Below are positions 51,001 through 61,433 of a DNA stretch of 64,000 nucleotides, in pieces. Below the pieces are notes generated by a model. The model saw only the letters and a list, made by a program, of their open reading frames with translations, ran no database searches and was not told the DNA's origin. The translations under genes and the position numbers were made by a program. The stretch's first letter is position 1; the number at the start of each line of letters is the position of its first letter. Source of the DNA: Hemibagrus wyckioides. Taxonomy: Eukaryota > Chordata > Actinopteri > Siluriformes > Bagridae. The stretch is from contig NC_080717.1 of assembly GCF_019097595.1 (NCBI RefSeq), forward strand, positions 14,808,336 through 14,872,335, in the 5' to 3' direction.

Positions 51001-54000
51001 GGCTACCTGCATAACAGCTTCTGACTATGATTCAGAGCTCCAAGCCAACCTAAAGCTTGTGTTAGTCTCACTTATTTCATTTTATTAATTCAACTTACTT
51101 AGCCTTATTTCTTAACAAGCTGTGTCTGCTTTTCTCATTTTGGTTCCCATAGTTGCCTTCTTCACCAACAGGCATTTCAGGTCAATGTCTTTCCACCTTT
51201 CTACCTTCTCTCTAGGCCAGAGGGTGTAGACAGACAGCCATATTTGGATGAAGGGTTCCAAGATGTGTGGTATGCAGTGGGGTACTAGAACCCTAGAGCA
51301 CTAGAACCCTAGCTTGACAGCTTTGCACACAGAAAACCTGAACAAATTGTGGCTACCATTAAAATGACCAAGAATGGTAGGGCACTAGGTGTTGATGGAT
51401 TACATGTAGAGAAGACATCCAGACATGCAAATGTGTTAAAATTCCTCCATTTGGAAGGGATACATTAAGCCCTGAAGACTGTTGTAAGAGCCTCCCTGTA
51501 AAAATATCCAAAAAAGGCGAACTCCAAAGCTGTGACAATGTGTTGTCTTAATACCTGGTAGCCGAATCTTGCTGGGAATCATAGACAATGCACTGGACTG
51601 CAAGCTGAGAGGAAAACAGGCCAGGATCAGGAGAGGAAGAGGTCAGATATATTATTAAGCAGTGCCTGGAATGGAAGACACCACTGCACATGAATTTCAT
51701 TGACATCGTGAAGGCATTCAACCGTTTTACTTGTAAAACCATTAGAAGATCTTGGTAGAATGTGGACTTCCACCTAAGATCTTTAGTCTCATCAGTGCCT
51801 TCTACAATAATTTTTTAGTTGAAGTTGTTAAACTCGACAACTTTCTCTCACCCATTTCTTGTAGAATATGGTGTTAGACAGGTATGCATACCCTCTACAT
51901 TTGGTGGCACACTTGGTGGCTGTTAGGCCTTTACAACCCTAAGGGGGTTGGGTCATGTCATGAGGATGCCAACTGAGAGGATTCCAAAGAAGGCATAGTA
52001 GTGGACACCAATGGAAAGTGCATAACAGGCCACACTATAACAACATGATGAAGAACTGTGATTAAAGTATTAGATGGAGAGGGACTCTCAGGGGGCACAG
52101 CACATGTAACAGCCCAAGACAGAGATAGATGGCTATGTCTCACTCTTTTAATCCCATACATACAACCTTGTTTTTTTTTTTTTTGCAGTACTTGCCTCCA
52201 ACAGCAATTAACACAACTAGGCAGCTACAGGATCTGAGAGCAGTCATGAAATTAAACAACGTCTCTGCCTACATTATACCTGGAACTGATGCCCACCTGG
52301 TAGCAAGATTTCTCTTAAAATTCCCATAATTTTCTGTTCCTTTTATAATCTGTTGATAATCAATAACCTGATTGTGTTGTTTTTTTTGCTCAGAGTGAGT
52401 ACATTGCCCAGCGAGATGCCAGGTTGGCCTGGATGTCTGGTTTCACTGGTTCTTCGGGTATGTTCCTGTGCAAGTTCTATTGTTATCACATATCACACTC
52501 TTATATAATTCCTACCTTTGATCTTAAAGTGATATTAGAGGGAAGCATTTATTCATTGACTGAATGATGTATCAATGATGCAAGGAGTGGATGGATTTAG
52601 AACGTGGTTTATGACTGATAAAAATGTGTTCTCATTAATCTGAAGGCACGGGAGTTGTGACCCAAGATAAAGCAGTGTTATGGACTGATAGCCGTTATTG
52701 GGTTCAGGCAGAGCGCCAGATGGACTGCAACTGGGAACTGGAACGAGATGGTAAGTTAAAATAGTTACAAAACACAATGTATTATTAAGAGTGTTGTTTC
52801 AACAAAATGTACTGTGCTATAGGGTTATTAATTATAGCTTGAGTTTAGACTAACTGTACTGGAATACAGTTTCTATCTCCAGCATCACCAAGTGGCTCAT
52901 CAAAGAGCTCCCTGAGGAACATGAGGTGGGATATGATCCATTCCTGTTCTCTGTAGGTGAGTAACAACAAACAAACTTTCTTATCAAATTTATATTCATT
53001 CAAAGAGCACTAGATCCTTACATAAGTATAGTAAAAGTAACCTATACTCAAGATTAAGTGAACCAGTAACCAAGCACAGCATACTACTTAATTCATTATT
53101 GCTTCATTGCTCTTTGTCAACACAGACACATTTGATGCCTACAACAACAACCTGGCTCCAGCTAATCGGATGCTCATTTCTATTCCGGATAACCTTGTGG
53201 ACAAAATATGGGCTACACGACCGCCTCTTCCTCCTGATAATCCCACACGCCTGCCTGATGAGTTCATTGGTGTGTGTGTGTGTGTGTGTATGTGTGTGTG
53301 TGTGTATGTATGTGTGTGTGTGTCTATCATTTATCAGTCCAATGATAAATACCTGCAAACATAAAAGCATATGCTCATTGCAAACACAGCCATAAACTCT
53401 GTTGCACACCATTATTTAAAGTAATAATGTAATGATTTTAGTACTTGAGTATTGGCTCTGTCTGGACCTTTTATCCTGAATAGATAGAAATGTAATAAAG
53501 AGGTTGTAAAGCAGTGTGCCTGTTAAATGTGTGTTGACAGAGAGAACCTGGCAGATGAAAGTGGATCATATACGGGCTCTAATGACGAACAATCCCTACA
53601 AGCCTACAGCTGTCCTGCTCTCAGCTCTGGATGAAACAGCATGTAAGAGATATGTAGTAATAGTTTATCTTATATTTCACTCCCACTGATTCTTATTTGA
53701 ACAGCTATTAGATGATATGATTGAGTGAATGAGTCATCTGAGTGTATCCCGCTTTTTATCTTTTCAGGGCTCTTCAACATGCGTGGCAATGACATCCCCT
53801 TCAATCCGTTCTTCTACTCGTACACACTGCTGACTCTTGATAAGATATGGCAAGTTGAATTCTTTTCCATTGATATTCCTATGCAGACCTTCATATTCCA
53901 TCAGTAAATTATTGTAACCATTGGCATTGCTGCTGCTTTTCTTTTCAAAGGCTCTTTGTGCACACTAAAAGGCTGACAGAAGAAATTAAGGTCTACTTGA

Positions 54001-55876
54001 ACTCATCCTGTAACCTGTCTCACTGCGTACAGCTGTATGAATATGAAACTGTCCGAGAGCACCTCAAGATGTACCTCATGGAGCTCAATGTGAGAGTGTG
54101 GGTGGGCACTGAGTACACTAACCAGGCTCTGTATGAGCTCATCACTCCAGAGGTGAGACCTGGCTATGAATGTGTGCAAACCTATCCACAGCATTTTCAC
54201 ATACACAGTTTAACAAATTTTCCTGCCACTGCTGAAATTGCAAACACAACTGCATACTGCACATAGACCTTTAATTAGACAAACCTGCCTATAAATACAC
54301 ATGCATTAATAAGGTATTTTACATCAAGCTGCACAGAATCTCCACCCAGTGGTTGCAACTAGCTCCAATTTCTGCCACAACCAGCCAGAGACACTGATTA
54401 ATCATAGCCTCAGCAAAAAAAGAAAAACAAATAGGGACCTGACCAAGTGCCAAGGTTTATTATGGCAATGTTTTCTATATTTCTTGTATCAAGATCATAC
54501 CAGGAAAGAGGATAGTGACTCCTGATCCTATGACAAGGCTCAAACTCTGTACATGAGTATGCACTCAAATTCTTTGTACTTGCACTGCGTGAAACCAGCA
54601 GTGCGAGATTTTTGTTCTGGCTGAACCAGCATGTCGTGACAGCCTCTTATTGCTATGCACTTTCACTGACCTAGAAATCCACTTGGACTGAATTCTAAAG
54701 TAGAGAATGCAAGTTTCTCAAGTTGACCTCTTCCAGGACAGGATCAGTACTCTGAGCCCTTTGCACCATTGGTCATCCATTCTCAGTGACCAAGCATCTA
54801 CCATGCCTACATGTCTCATCACACACTGTTCAACACAGCACAGGGTTCAAGAGAGAGCAATAGACGAAAAACGACTGGTGGGTGCACCTCATTGTCCAAA
54901 TGATTGCACAGTCAAACTGAGTCAAACCTCCCTGATACTGCCTCTCCTCACTCCCCTGTGTACCCATTATTACTGCTGGGAACACAGATGTAGAGGAATA
55001 CATAGAGGAAGCTCTCAAAAAGAATTGCATTTAAACCTCTGCATCACCACCAGCAGCAGGCTTCTTCTTCATGCAAAAGAAAGGACTCCAGGGATTGACT
55101 ATCAACTACTATATCAAACTCTGTGAGCTAGTACTTTTCTCAAACTTGTCCTTTAAATTCCATATAATCTGACACATTAGCATTGCCTCAGAGCAGTATA
55201 CATGATTATGCCATATGGCCTGGTCATGCTATCTGCTTTGGAAGAAACATTTGTCACCTATATAGACTTTATATTTCTGAATATGGGAAAAAGCTATCTA
55301 AATGCACAGGTTTTATATGCACATGAGCCAGGAAAGAAATGAGAAATGATTGAGAGAACTAGACTAGTACTTAGGAAATGGTGACATCTGAGGGAAGGGA
55401 GGCCTAGCATAGCTGTAATATGTGCTAGCATTTCTATTTTTAAAAACAGGATGATGATGATGATGATGATGATGATGGCTTAATTATGCTGTACCTAATG
55501 TACTTAAAAAGTCATCATGCTTTAAACAGGAGTGCTGTGCATACTCATAGAATCTATTTCACACATTTATCATGTGTTTGTCCTCAATGGAATATAATAC
55601 ACATTTAATATAATCATACACTCATCCAACCTAGGGGCAATTTAATTTCGCAAGACCACCCATCAGTATGTTTTTGAGCCGGGATACAGGGAGAAAATGT
55701 GACACTCTGCACGGACAGTAACTCGAGCTCAGAAAATAACTGGGGACACTGTAGCTTTGAGGTGGCAATGTTACCTGCTGTACACACCATCTGTCCACAT
55801 TTATTATAGTTTGTGTGATTTCTTTAGCCGCACTGGGAAAGGCTCTGCTAATGTGTGTGTGTGTGTGTGTGTCGTA

Positions 55877-55909
<33 letters not shown>

Positions 55910-58900
55910 GCCTGTCTGTGTGTCTGCCTGTTTGTATGCCCACCACAGAGTTAAACGACTGAGAGGGCTACACTTGCACAGTTGTCCATTATACAGTGTG
56001 CTCTATCATGGTGTTACTAACATGGCATCCAAAACAGGAAACAGTAACTTATACCAGTTTGCCTAGAATAGACAACTGGCAGTGTACACACATGTTAAAT
56101 CATTGTATATGTTTTTTTGCAGTAGTGGGCAGTCAGGGCCAGCAAGGCCTTTTCTGCTGGCCTAAACAGCAGTGATCTGAATCACTGACTTGCATTTTAA
56201 TATATTTAATATATTTTTCCATGAATGTGTATTAAATTATTCCCGATAGTCTAGTCTCATAGCTTTTTTCATAGCTTTTCTCTTTGGTTGTGCTGCTTCC
56301 AGTAGTGTATATTTATGATGAGTATTTATCCAATCATATTTCAGCCAGTGGCTGACATCATGTGTCGCCAGGGTGAAAGAAATCTGCCTTAAGGCCTTCA
56401 GAATCAATAGTGCAGGCACCCGTAGCTTAAAATAAGTGGCAGTGAAATTGTTACATTAACCAATCAGATTTCAAGTTGGTTTACAATGAGGGTGAAGCAA
56501 GAGGGTAAGCTCAATAGAGTGCTTTAATTTAGTTAATGCCACCTAATTAATGCAAAGGCAATGTACATAAGACATTTATGAATATTGACACAAACCTAAA
56601 TAAACATGTACTGGATTAATTTAATAGACATTAGCTGAAGCAATGTTTCCTCAAGAGTCATACAAATTTTGACTGCGTGGTTACCATCAGCCTGGGAAGA
56701 CATCTTTTGTCATAACTGCTTTACCTATAAGATTTAATAGGTTATAGTCAGTGTTGAACAATTAATGTGAAGTGTGAAACTCATGGTTAATGTATCTAGC
56801 TAGTGGTGTTTGTGGTTGCGATTGTGGATGAATTTAGTTCACAGTGAGTTTATGCTTTGACATACATTCCCCTTCAGCCTTTAAAAAAATGAGAAATATT
56901 CAATGCAGTTATGAGAGTCAGGTATATGTCTGCATCTGGTCTGAACTGCACTGGAATCATTAAACATTTTTCTATCTGTGTTCTGTACAGATTATATGTT
57001 GACATGTATACATGCAGTTTTAAAGTACTCTTTTTGTTCATTTTAATATCAGATTGAGTTTTTAACAGATTTTTTTCATAAGGTTCTTGCATACTTTACT
57101 GCTTTATTTTACCTTTCTAGGAGAAGCTCCTGCAAAGTGAATACTCTCCAGTGCTGACCACCAAAGCAATCAAAGATGAGACTGAGCAGAAAATCCTTCG
57201 AGAAGCTCATGTAAGAGCACACATATGCTCTCCTTAGATTTTCATATAGTTTACTCCTATATTGTACACACTCTCCTGAAGGGGTCCAGACCCATCACTG
57301 CCTTTACATCACAAAGTAGTGTTTTATTGTGCTATAAACCACAGCCGAATAGTGCTTTTAGACTGAATGCAGCAGAGCGGAGCCTTCTTATCTAATAACT
57401 TCTATCTTGTGTTTTTTATAGCGATGTGCTGTGTTTTATAATCCATGTGTTTTATGAGTGCTTTATCTCATAAAGACAAAATTCCATTTGCCATTTCAAG
57501 ACGCCCGGCCATCTGTACTCTATTACATTAAAACTTGCAATCACTGACTGCATTCAAATGAATCTCCTCCATCTAACTGCCTTGTGGTCTCATACTCGTA
57601 CATTTCCTGGTGTAGTTAGTGGTTACTGGTATCTTCGGAGAGCAGTAGGCTGTTGAGTGCACAGTTTGTGTTGTTGTGCTCTGAGTGTCCTCACTGGCAT
57701 GCTGTAGATAAGAGATGCTGTAGCAGTCATGCAGCTCCTACTTCAGCTTGAGAGAACTGTCCCTGAGGGCAAGGAGACAGAGCTTACTGCAGCACAGCTC
57801 GTCAATGTGTACCGCAGGTAGGAAACAGTTCACATCAGCAGAATATAAAAACACTGATACTCTGCTTTCACAGTTTCACAGTTTCTTCTTTTTCACTTGT
57901 CACCAAAAAACGTAAACATTACTAACAAATATAATTTCTATTATATTATCATTTCTATCTAGTATAATTTTATTCCTAATTTACAAATTTTTTAATGATA
58001 TCAGCATATAAATAAACGCTATTTAGCTCTTTCCAGTGTTATTATAGTTATGGGTATCAATCTACTCTCAGTCTATTCAGTTATGTTTGAATATATATTG
58101 CTCATTTCCATTATTATTATTATTATTTGTTTTGTTTTGTTTTTTTAAATGCCTGTAGGCACTATTTGGTCAGAGGTTTTGCATACCTGACCATCACAGC
58201 TATATATATGTTGAGATTTGCTCTTTCAGCAATTTGCATTTTTGATTTCAGCAACAAGAGCATTAGAGAGGTCATGTTGATCCCAGAGGTATTCAGTGGG
58301 GTTGAGGTCAGAGCTCTGTGCAGGCCACTCGAGTTCTTCCGCTCAAACCATCTCCATCTCCAACCAAAGGAGCTTGCTTTGTGAACAGGGGCATTGTCAC
58401 AGATTTGGGCCTCTAGTTTCTAGTGAAAGGAAATTGTAGCGCTATAGCAAACAAAGACATCCTATACAATTGTGTGTTTTCAACTTTGTGGCAACAGATT
58501 AAGGAAGAACAGCATATGGGCGTGATGGTCAGGTGTCCACAACCTTTAACCATATACATGCACGTCAATATAAAAAGGTGCAAGTAAAATATTTCATTGT
58601 TTATGATGCACACATTTTCCTGTGTTGTGTCAGTATGCAAAAATTCAGCAAGGGGCCAAGCTTTGAGACCATTTCTGCAAGTGGACCTAATGCAGCTCTT
58701 GCACATTATAGGTACGGAATTTGATGGAATTATTTCTTTTGCTTATTATCTCTTTATTATTATTTTTCTTTACTAGATCTACAAATTTAATGAAGAATAA
58801 AAATCCAGTTTGCATATGTTTATATTTCAGTCCATCTAATGAAACTGCAAGAAAGCTGACCACAGACGAGATGTATCTGATTGATTCAGGAGGGCAGTAC

Positions 58901-61433
58901 CTGTGAGTAAGCCATATCATATTTGATTCTGCAAGTTTTATCAAACACACTGGCATCACTCTATATAATGTGTATTTACTGTATTATAGTGATGGTACAA
59001 CTGACATTACTCGCACCGTGCACTGGGGTTCACCCACTAAATTTCAGAAGGTATTATTCCGTACCTAAGCATTCTTGATATAGTTTTAAACTATGACTTA
59101 CATACAGAATAAACCTTTGTCTGTTTATTCTACTTTTACAGGAAGCCTTCACAAGAGTGCTTATGGGAAACATTGAAATATCCAGGACCATCTTTCCAGC
59201 AGGAACTAGAGGCAAGCCTCTGTCTTTTTTATGTCCAACGACCTGCTTTTCTCCCACAAGATGTCTCCATATCTCCAGATGTTCTCACTGATCTCAGAGC
59301 AACCTCATAAGCATGTTTTAATCAATGCTTTCTTTTCAAGGTGTCAACATGGAGATGCTAGGGCGCAGAGCATTGTGGGAAGTGGGTCTGAATTATGGTC
59401 ATGGTACAGGTCATGGTGTGGGCAACTACTTTGGAGTGCATGAATGTAAGATTTCTGCTTTAATATGTTCACGTTTTGATAAATTAATGGTGATGGATTC
59501 AAAAGTTTGGAATTTTCTGAATCATATTTGGACTTTGGGGATTGAAATATGCAGAAACATTTGTAATGACAGCATTTTGTAATATGGGTTGTGCTACACT
59601 TAACCTCACAGCTGCAAGTGCAGACAAAGAATTCAAGGCTACATCTCAAACTGCATAATGTACCAAGTAGCAGGCGAAATCTCTCAGCTCCTTTATTGTA
59701 ATTTCACAGCATACTGCTCTATGTGCAGGCTTCTACTTACACTAGAGATGATTCTATGCATCTCTGTCACTAATAAACAGAAGCTAATTCATCAACTATA
59801 GCTAGCTATCTAATCATTAGCTCTATCATTAGCTCTTTAGCTGAATACTTTCGGCAATGAGGATAAATCAGCTGACTAGAGCAAGGGAGAGAGTCCATAT
59901 AGTATTGCTGTGTCACTTTCTCAGCCATTTTTCTTCTCACACTTCTATGTATAACTGCCATGTTGGCTTCTTTTCAGGACCTAAATTTGGAGTATAATGA
60001 TGTTTGACGTATCTGATTAGGAGCATGGCATGTGAATACAGATTTTCCCTTAATTTGAACCTGACATTGCTGGCACAGTGCTGACTGTGAATTACTAGTA
60101 CAGATTGTCAGCTCAGGAACCTGGTGTTATATAGATGACCTGACTCAATAATCATGATTTTAACAGTTGTCCAGTGATGGTTTGTGAATAAAAGCTTTTC
60201 CTAATTCCTGTCTGTATTCTTTTACATACAAGCTTTTATATGTTTTCCTCTAGGGCCTGTTGGTTTTCAGTCCAACAATATTCCATTCCAGCAAGGCATG
60301 TTCACATCTATTGGTAAGGCATCAGATTAAACATCACAGCTCTAATATGAATCAAAAATCCATTCCTGTCAGACTCTGTAATAAAAAAACAGACACACTT
60401 CAAAAGCACAAACAACAGGATGGCACAGTGGTGTATAAGTAGCAAAATACATCAAGGCATTTAAAATTACATTCAATGTGTCCAGATAAAAGCTGATCTT
60501 TTTTTTTATCTCTTGTAGAACCTGGCTACTACAAAGTGAATGAATTTGGAATAAGGATTGAGGATGTTGCTGTTATTGTTCCAGCTAAAACAATGGTACA
60601 TTTCATAGTCAAAATGCTAATTAGTAAAAGAGAGGACATAAACCAGAACTGCTTCTTCACATTTTGTTAACTTTTTTTTTGTCCCAATTTCCCAGTACGG
60701 CAACCAGTATCTGACATTCAACACCGTGTCACTGGTCCCCTATGACAGAAAATTGATTTACACTTCGATTCTCAGCCCTGAACAGGTAACACTAATGAAC
60801 TTGTTGTGCCAGTTAGACGTTTATTCTGTTGTTGCAAATGTTGTTTGGAGTTGGCTTCCTTTGAAAGTCCCTTCTGACATCCTTCCCCAGCAAAGCACCT
60901 CAAGCATGACTGAAGAAAGTGCATCTTCTTTCGTCTCGCATAACACTGGTGCCAAATGATTTAGATGAAATTATTTTACCTTGTTTAAAATCTGATGTAC
61001 ATCTCATATAACATAATGACTGAGGAATGATAAACTTGTTTGATAAGCTTTTATTTTCACTTACTGAGAGCCATGAATAAAAACAGCACACCATGCCTTC
61101 TGTAATGCTTTCATGTATTAATATTATTCATTTTTTATTCATTAATTCAAATATTATTCATTTTTAGTCTTCTTGTAATGTTACTTATTAGGAACCTGAC
61201 ATTTGATATTAATATAGACCACTATGTGTTCTGTATTCCTGTAGCTCCAATGGCTGGACACATACTACCTGACCATCCGAAATATAATGGGTCCAGAGCT
61301 GAAGAGGCAGGGTCTGACTGATGTCTATAATTGGATGATGCAAAACACAGAGCCGTTCCTGAAGACAGAGTCCTCGGCTGCCGTCCCCTCCATCTCACTA
61401 CTGCTGCTGCTTCTATCTATAGTTTTACTGTAG
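47989..61433 (+). CDS. xpnpep2: Xaa-Pro aminopeptidase 2 (membrane aminopeptidase P), whole coding span, 21 exons
   Basis: Joining 21 exons by canonical sites (two GC donors) gives 2016 nt, 671 residues plus stop, intact; human XPNPEP2 is 674. The enzyme is a GPI-anchored, metal-dependent M24B exopeptidase that removes the N-terminal residue when proline is second, for example from bradykinin. Seen here: signal peptide 1-17; N-glycosylation sequons at N33, N47, N63 and N288; creatinase-like N-terminal domains to about 400; catalytic pita-bread domain with ligands D449, D460, H523, E554 and E568 and active-site histidines H429, H519 and H532; hydrophobic C-terminus 656-671 after small residues S652-A655, a GPI signal. 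Introns total about 11.4 kb; the largest are 1 (2627 bp), 2 (1456 bp) and 10 (2968 bp), all carrying transposon relics. Upstream TATA promoter; stop lies in a minisatellite. Confidence 0.97.
48744..48830 (+). promoter_or_regulatory. Second, diverged copy of the xpnpep2 promoter block in intron 1
   Basis: Aligns with 47859-47945 at a constant 885-base offset: GAGTACAGATAATGTGT, the TATA run (TATATAAATATATACAC) and CACAGAGACACT are shared, with about ten substitutions over 85 bases. It retains TATA and GATA-like motifs, so it could act as an alternative promoter, but a transcript from here would skip the signal-peptide exon. Confidence 0.7.
48950..49497 (+). mobile_element. Rex1-like LINE relic, reverse transcriptase and 3' tail
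   Basis: Broken frames on plus read HHKLQDLNDRP, then RPGNYTRILF, SSAFNTIIPELLQTKLT, then RVRLRKLISRSLTNSTGAPQ followed by GCALSP and KLHKFAENT, the order of conserved reverse transcriptase blocks in Rex1/CR1-type elements. The catalytic FADD motif has become FAEN. It ends in a GCTGATTCTGATTCTGAT tail, typical of this group's short 3' repeats. 5'-truncated and dead. Confidence 0.8.
50665..50732 (+). CDS. xpnpep2: xpnpep2 exon 2
   Basis: Residues 17-39, ending RNCSLVPP, which keeps the conserved RNCS glycosylation sequon. Acceptor TCACAG, donor GTATGT, phase 0. Confidence 0.9.
51230..52140 (+). mobile_element. Second LINE relic in intron 2, different family
   Basis: Broken plus-strand frames include KMTKNGRALGVDGLHVE (the start of a reverse transcriptase, KNGKAPGxDGI in intact elements), VKISKKGELQSCDN, IKQCLEWKTPLHMNFIDIVKAF (fingers/palm motif DxxKAF) and VEYGVRQVC, then near 51950 LGHVMRMPTERIPKKA, a C-terminal motif. 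Many stops and indels. It is close to the I/Nimb or RTE-like fish LINEs; clade not certain. It ends about 50 bases before exon 3. Confidence 0.65.
52189..52299 (+). CDS. xpnpep2: xpnpep2 exon 3
   Basis: Residues 40-76 including INTT and NNVSAYIIPGTDAH, the conserved start of the first creatinase-like domain. Acceptor after a long T tract, donor GTAGCA, phase 0. Confidence 0.95.
52394..52457 (+). CDS. xpnpep2: xpnpep2 exon 4
   Basis: Residues 77-98, SEYIAQRDARLAWMSGFTGSS then a split Gly; SGFTGSSG is a family hallmark. Donor GTATGT, phase 1. Confidence 0.96.
52646..52750 (+). CDS. xpnpep2: xpnpep2 exon 5
   Basis: Residues 98-133 with LWTDSRYWVQAERQMDCNWEL, shortened here to its key part WTDSRYW and QMDCNWEL. 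Acceptor CTGAAG, donor GTAAGT, phase 1. Confidence 0.96.
52870..52956 (+). CDS. xpnpep2: xpnpep2 exon 6
   Basis: Residues 133-162, including ITKWLIKELP and VGYDPFLFS. The acceptor after AATACAG keeps frame; a second AG 12 bases further (CTCCAG) would break it. Donor GTGAGT, phase 1. Confidence 0.93.
   Translation, partial: FLSPASPSGSSKSSLRNMRWDMIHSCSL
53126..53269 (+). CDS. xpnpep2: xpnpep2 exon 7
   Basis: Residues 162-210 including NLVDKIWATRPPLPP. The donor is the first GT of a TG microsatellite, so its exact position is supported by frame with exon 8 rather than by consensus. Confidence 0.92.
53270..53323 (+). repeat. (GT)n microsatellite forming the intron 7 splice donor
   Basis: GTGTGTGTGTGTGTATGTG-type run beginning at the first intronic base after exon 7. 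Confidence 0.95.
53541..53642 (+). CDS. xpnpep2: xpnpep2 exon 8
   Basis: Residues 210-244: ERTWQMKVDHIRALM and TAVLLSALDETA, then a split Trp. Donor GTAAGA, phase 1. Confidence 0.96.
53768..53849 (+). CDS. xpnpep2: xpnpep2 exon 9
   Basis: Residues 244-271, WLFNMRGNDIPFNPFFYSYT onward to DKI and a split Trp. The only donor that keeps frame with exon 10 is GCAAGT, so intron 9 (101 bp) is a GC-AG intron. Confidence 0.92.
53951..54152 (+). CDS. xpnpep2: xpnpep2 exon 10
   Basis: Residues 271-338 including VYLNSSC (sequon N288) and VRVWVGTEYTNQALYELI. Donor GTGAGA, phase 0. Confidence 0.96.
54700..55126 (+). mobile_element. Ty3/Gypsy-like pol fragment in intron 10
   Basis: Plus-strand frames contain CPNDCTVKL-like and EEALKKN-type stretches (54900-55030), then a proline/alanine and phenylalanine-rich block and a KxGLQGLTxNY-like segment (about 55040-55110), matching in order the linker and first reverse transcriptase motifs of fish Gypsy elements (GFFFV-KK-GLRPCIDYRxLN). 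Frames shift at least twice. Only a small part of pol remains and no LTRs were seen. Confidence 0.5.
55450..55478. repeat. (GAT)n microsatellite
   Basis: About ten GAT trinucleotides in intron 10. Confidence 0.93.
55852..55930. repeat. Compound microsatellite (TG)n(TCTG)n
   Basis: A TG run followed by about twelve TCTG units, the last ones interrupted, in intron 10. Confidence 0.95.
56115..56540. mobile_element. Probable hAT-type transposon end in intron 10
   Basis: Blocks such as 'GGGCCAGCAAGGCCTTTTCT', 'AATTATTCCCGATAGTCTA', 'TTTCAGCCAGTGGCTGACAT' and 'GCACCCGTAGCTTAAAATAA' match, from memory, a noncoding terminal region found with fish hAT-like (zinc-finger BED type) elements. No transposase frame is present here. 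Confidence 0.45.
57121..57210 (+). CDS. xpnpep2: xpnpep2 exon 11
   Basis: Residues 339-368, EKLLQSEYSPVLTTKAIKDE to EAH. Donor GTAAGA, phase 0. Confidence 0.96.
57708..57817 (+). CDS. xpnpep2: xpnpep2 exon 12
   Basis: Residues 369-405, starting IRDAVAVMQLLLQLE. Donor GTAGGA, phase 2. Confidence 0.94.
58158..58556. mobile_element. Tc1/mariner-like miniature element in intron 12
   Basis: Same family as 2085-2547: 'GGGGTTGAGGTCAGAGCTCT', 'ACTCGAGTTCTTCCGCTC', 'AATTGTAGCGCTATAGCA' and the terminal 'GGTCAGGTGTCCACAACCTT' are shared. Ends are imperfect inverted repeats. It stops about 80 bases before exon 13. Confidence 0.75.
58634..58711 (+). CDS. xpnpep2: xpnpep2 exon 13
   Basis: Residues 405-431 with GPSFETISASGPNAALAHY; H429 is the conserved catalytic-domain histidine. 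Acceptor GTGTCAG, donor GTACGG, phase 2. Confidence 0.96.
58831..58902 (+). CDS. xpnpep2: xpnpep2 exon 14
   Basis: Residues 431-455 ending MYLIDSGGQYL; D449 is the first metal-binding Asp. Donor GTGAGT, phase 2. Confidence 0.96.
58990..59050 (+). CDS. xpnpep2: xpnpep2 exon 15
   Basis: Residues 455-475, LDGTTDITRTVHWGSPTKFQ then K; D460 is the second metal ligand, 11 residues after D449 as in the family. Donor GTATTA, phase 0. Confidence 0.96.
59142..59211 (+). CDS. xpnpep2: xpnpep2 exon 16
   Basis: Residues 476-499, EAFTRVLMGNIEISRTIFPA then GTR and a split Gly. The frame-keeping donor is GCAAGC, making intron 16 (129 bp) a second GC-AG intron. Confidence 0.93.
59341..59445 (+). CDS. xpnpep2: xpnpep2 exon 17
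   Basis: Residues 499-534 with LNYGHGTGHGVGNYFGVHE: H519 and H532 are active-site histidines and H523 is a metal ligand. Donor GTAAGA, phase 1. Confidence 0.97.
60254..60313 (+). CDS. xpnpep2: xpnpep2 exon 18
   Basis: Residues 534-554, WPVGFQSNNIPFQQGMFTSI then the split metal ligand E554. Donor GTAAGG, phase 1. Confidence 0.96.
60519..60595 (+). CDS. xpnpep2: xpnpep2 exon 19
   Basis: Residues 554-579, EPGYYKVNEFGIRIEDVAVI onward; E568 is the last metal ligand, 14 residues after E554. Donor GTACAT, phase 0. Confidence 0.96.
60696..60785 (+). CDS. xpnpep2: xpnpep2 exon 20
   Basis: Residues 580-609, YGNQYLTFNTVSLVPYDRKL and onward to SPEQ. Donor GTAACA, phase 0. Confidence 0.96.
61245..61433 (+). 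CDS. xpnpep2: xpnpep2 exon 21 (GPI-anchor signal and stop)
   Basis: Residues 610-671. After the conserved TIRNIMGPEL segment comes a spacer with small residues (SSAA, 652-655, candidate anchor site) and a Leu-rich hydrophobic tail ending at TAG. The last codons and stop belong to the first unit of a 34-36-bp minisatellite. Confidence 0.95.
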   Translation, partial: LQWLDTYYLTIRNIMGPELKRQGLTDVYNWMMQNTEPFLKTESSAAVPSISLLLLLLSIVLL

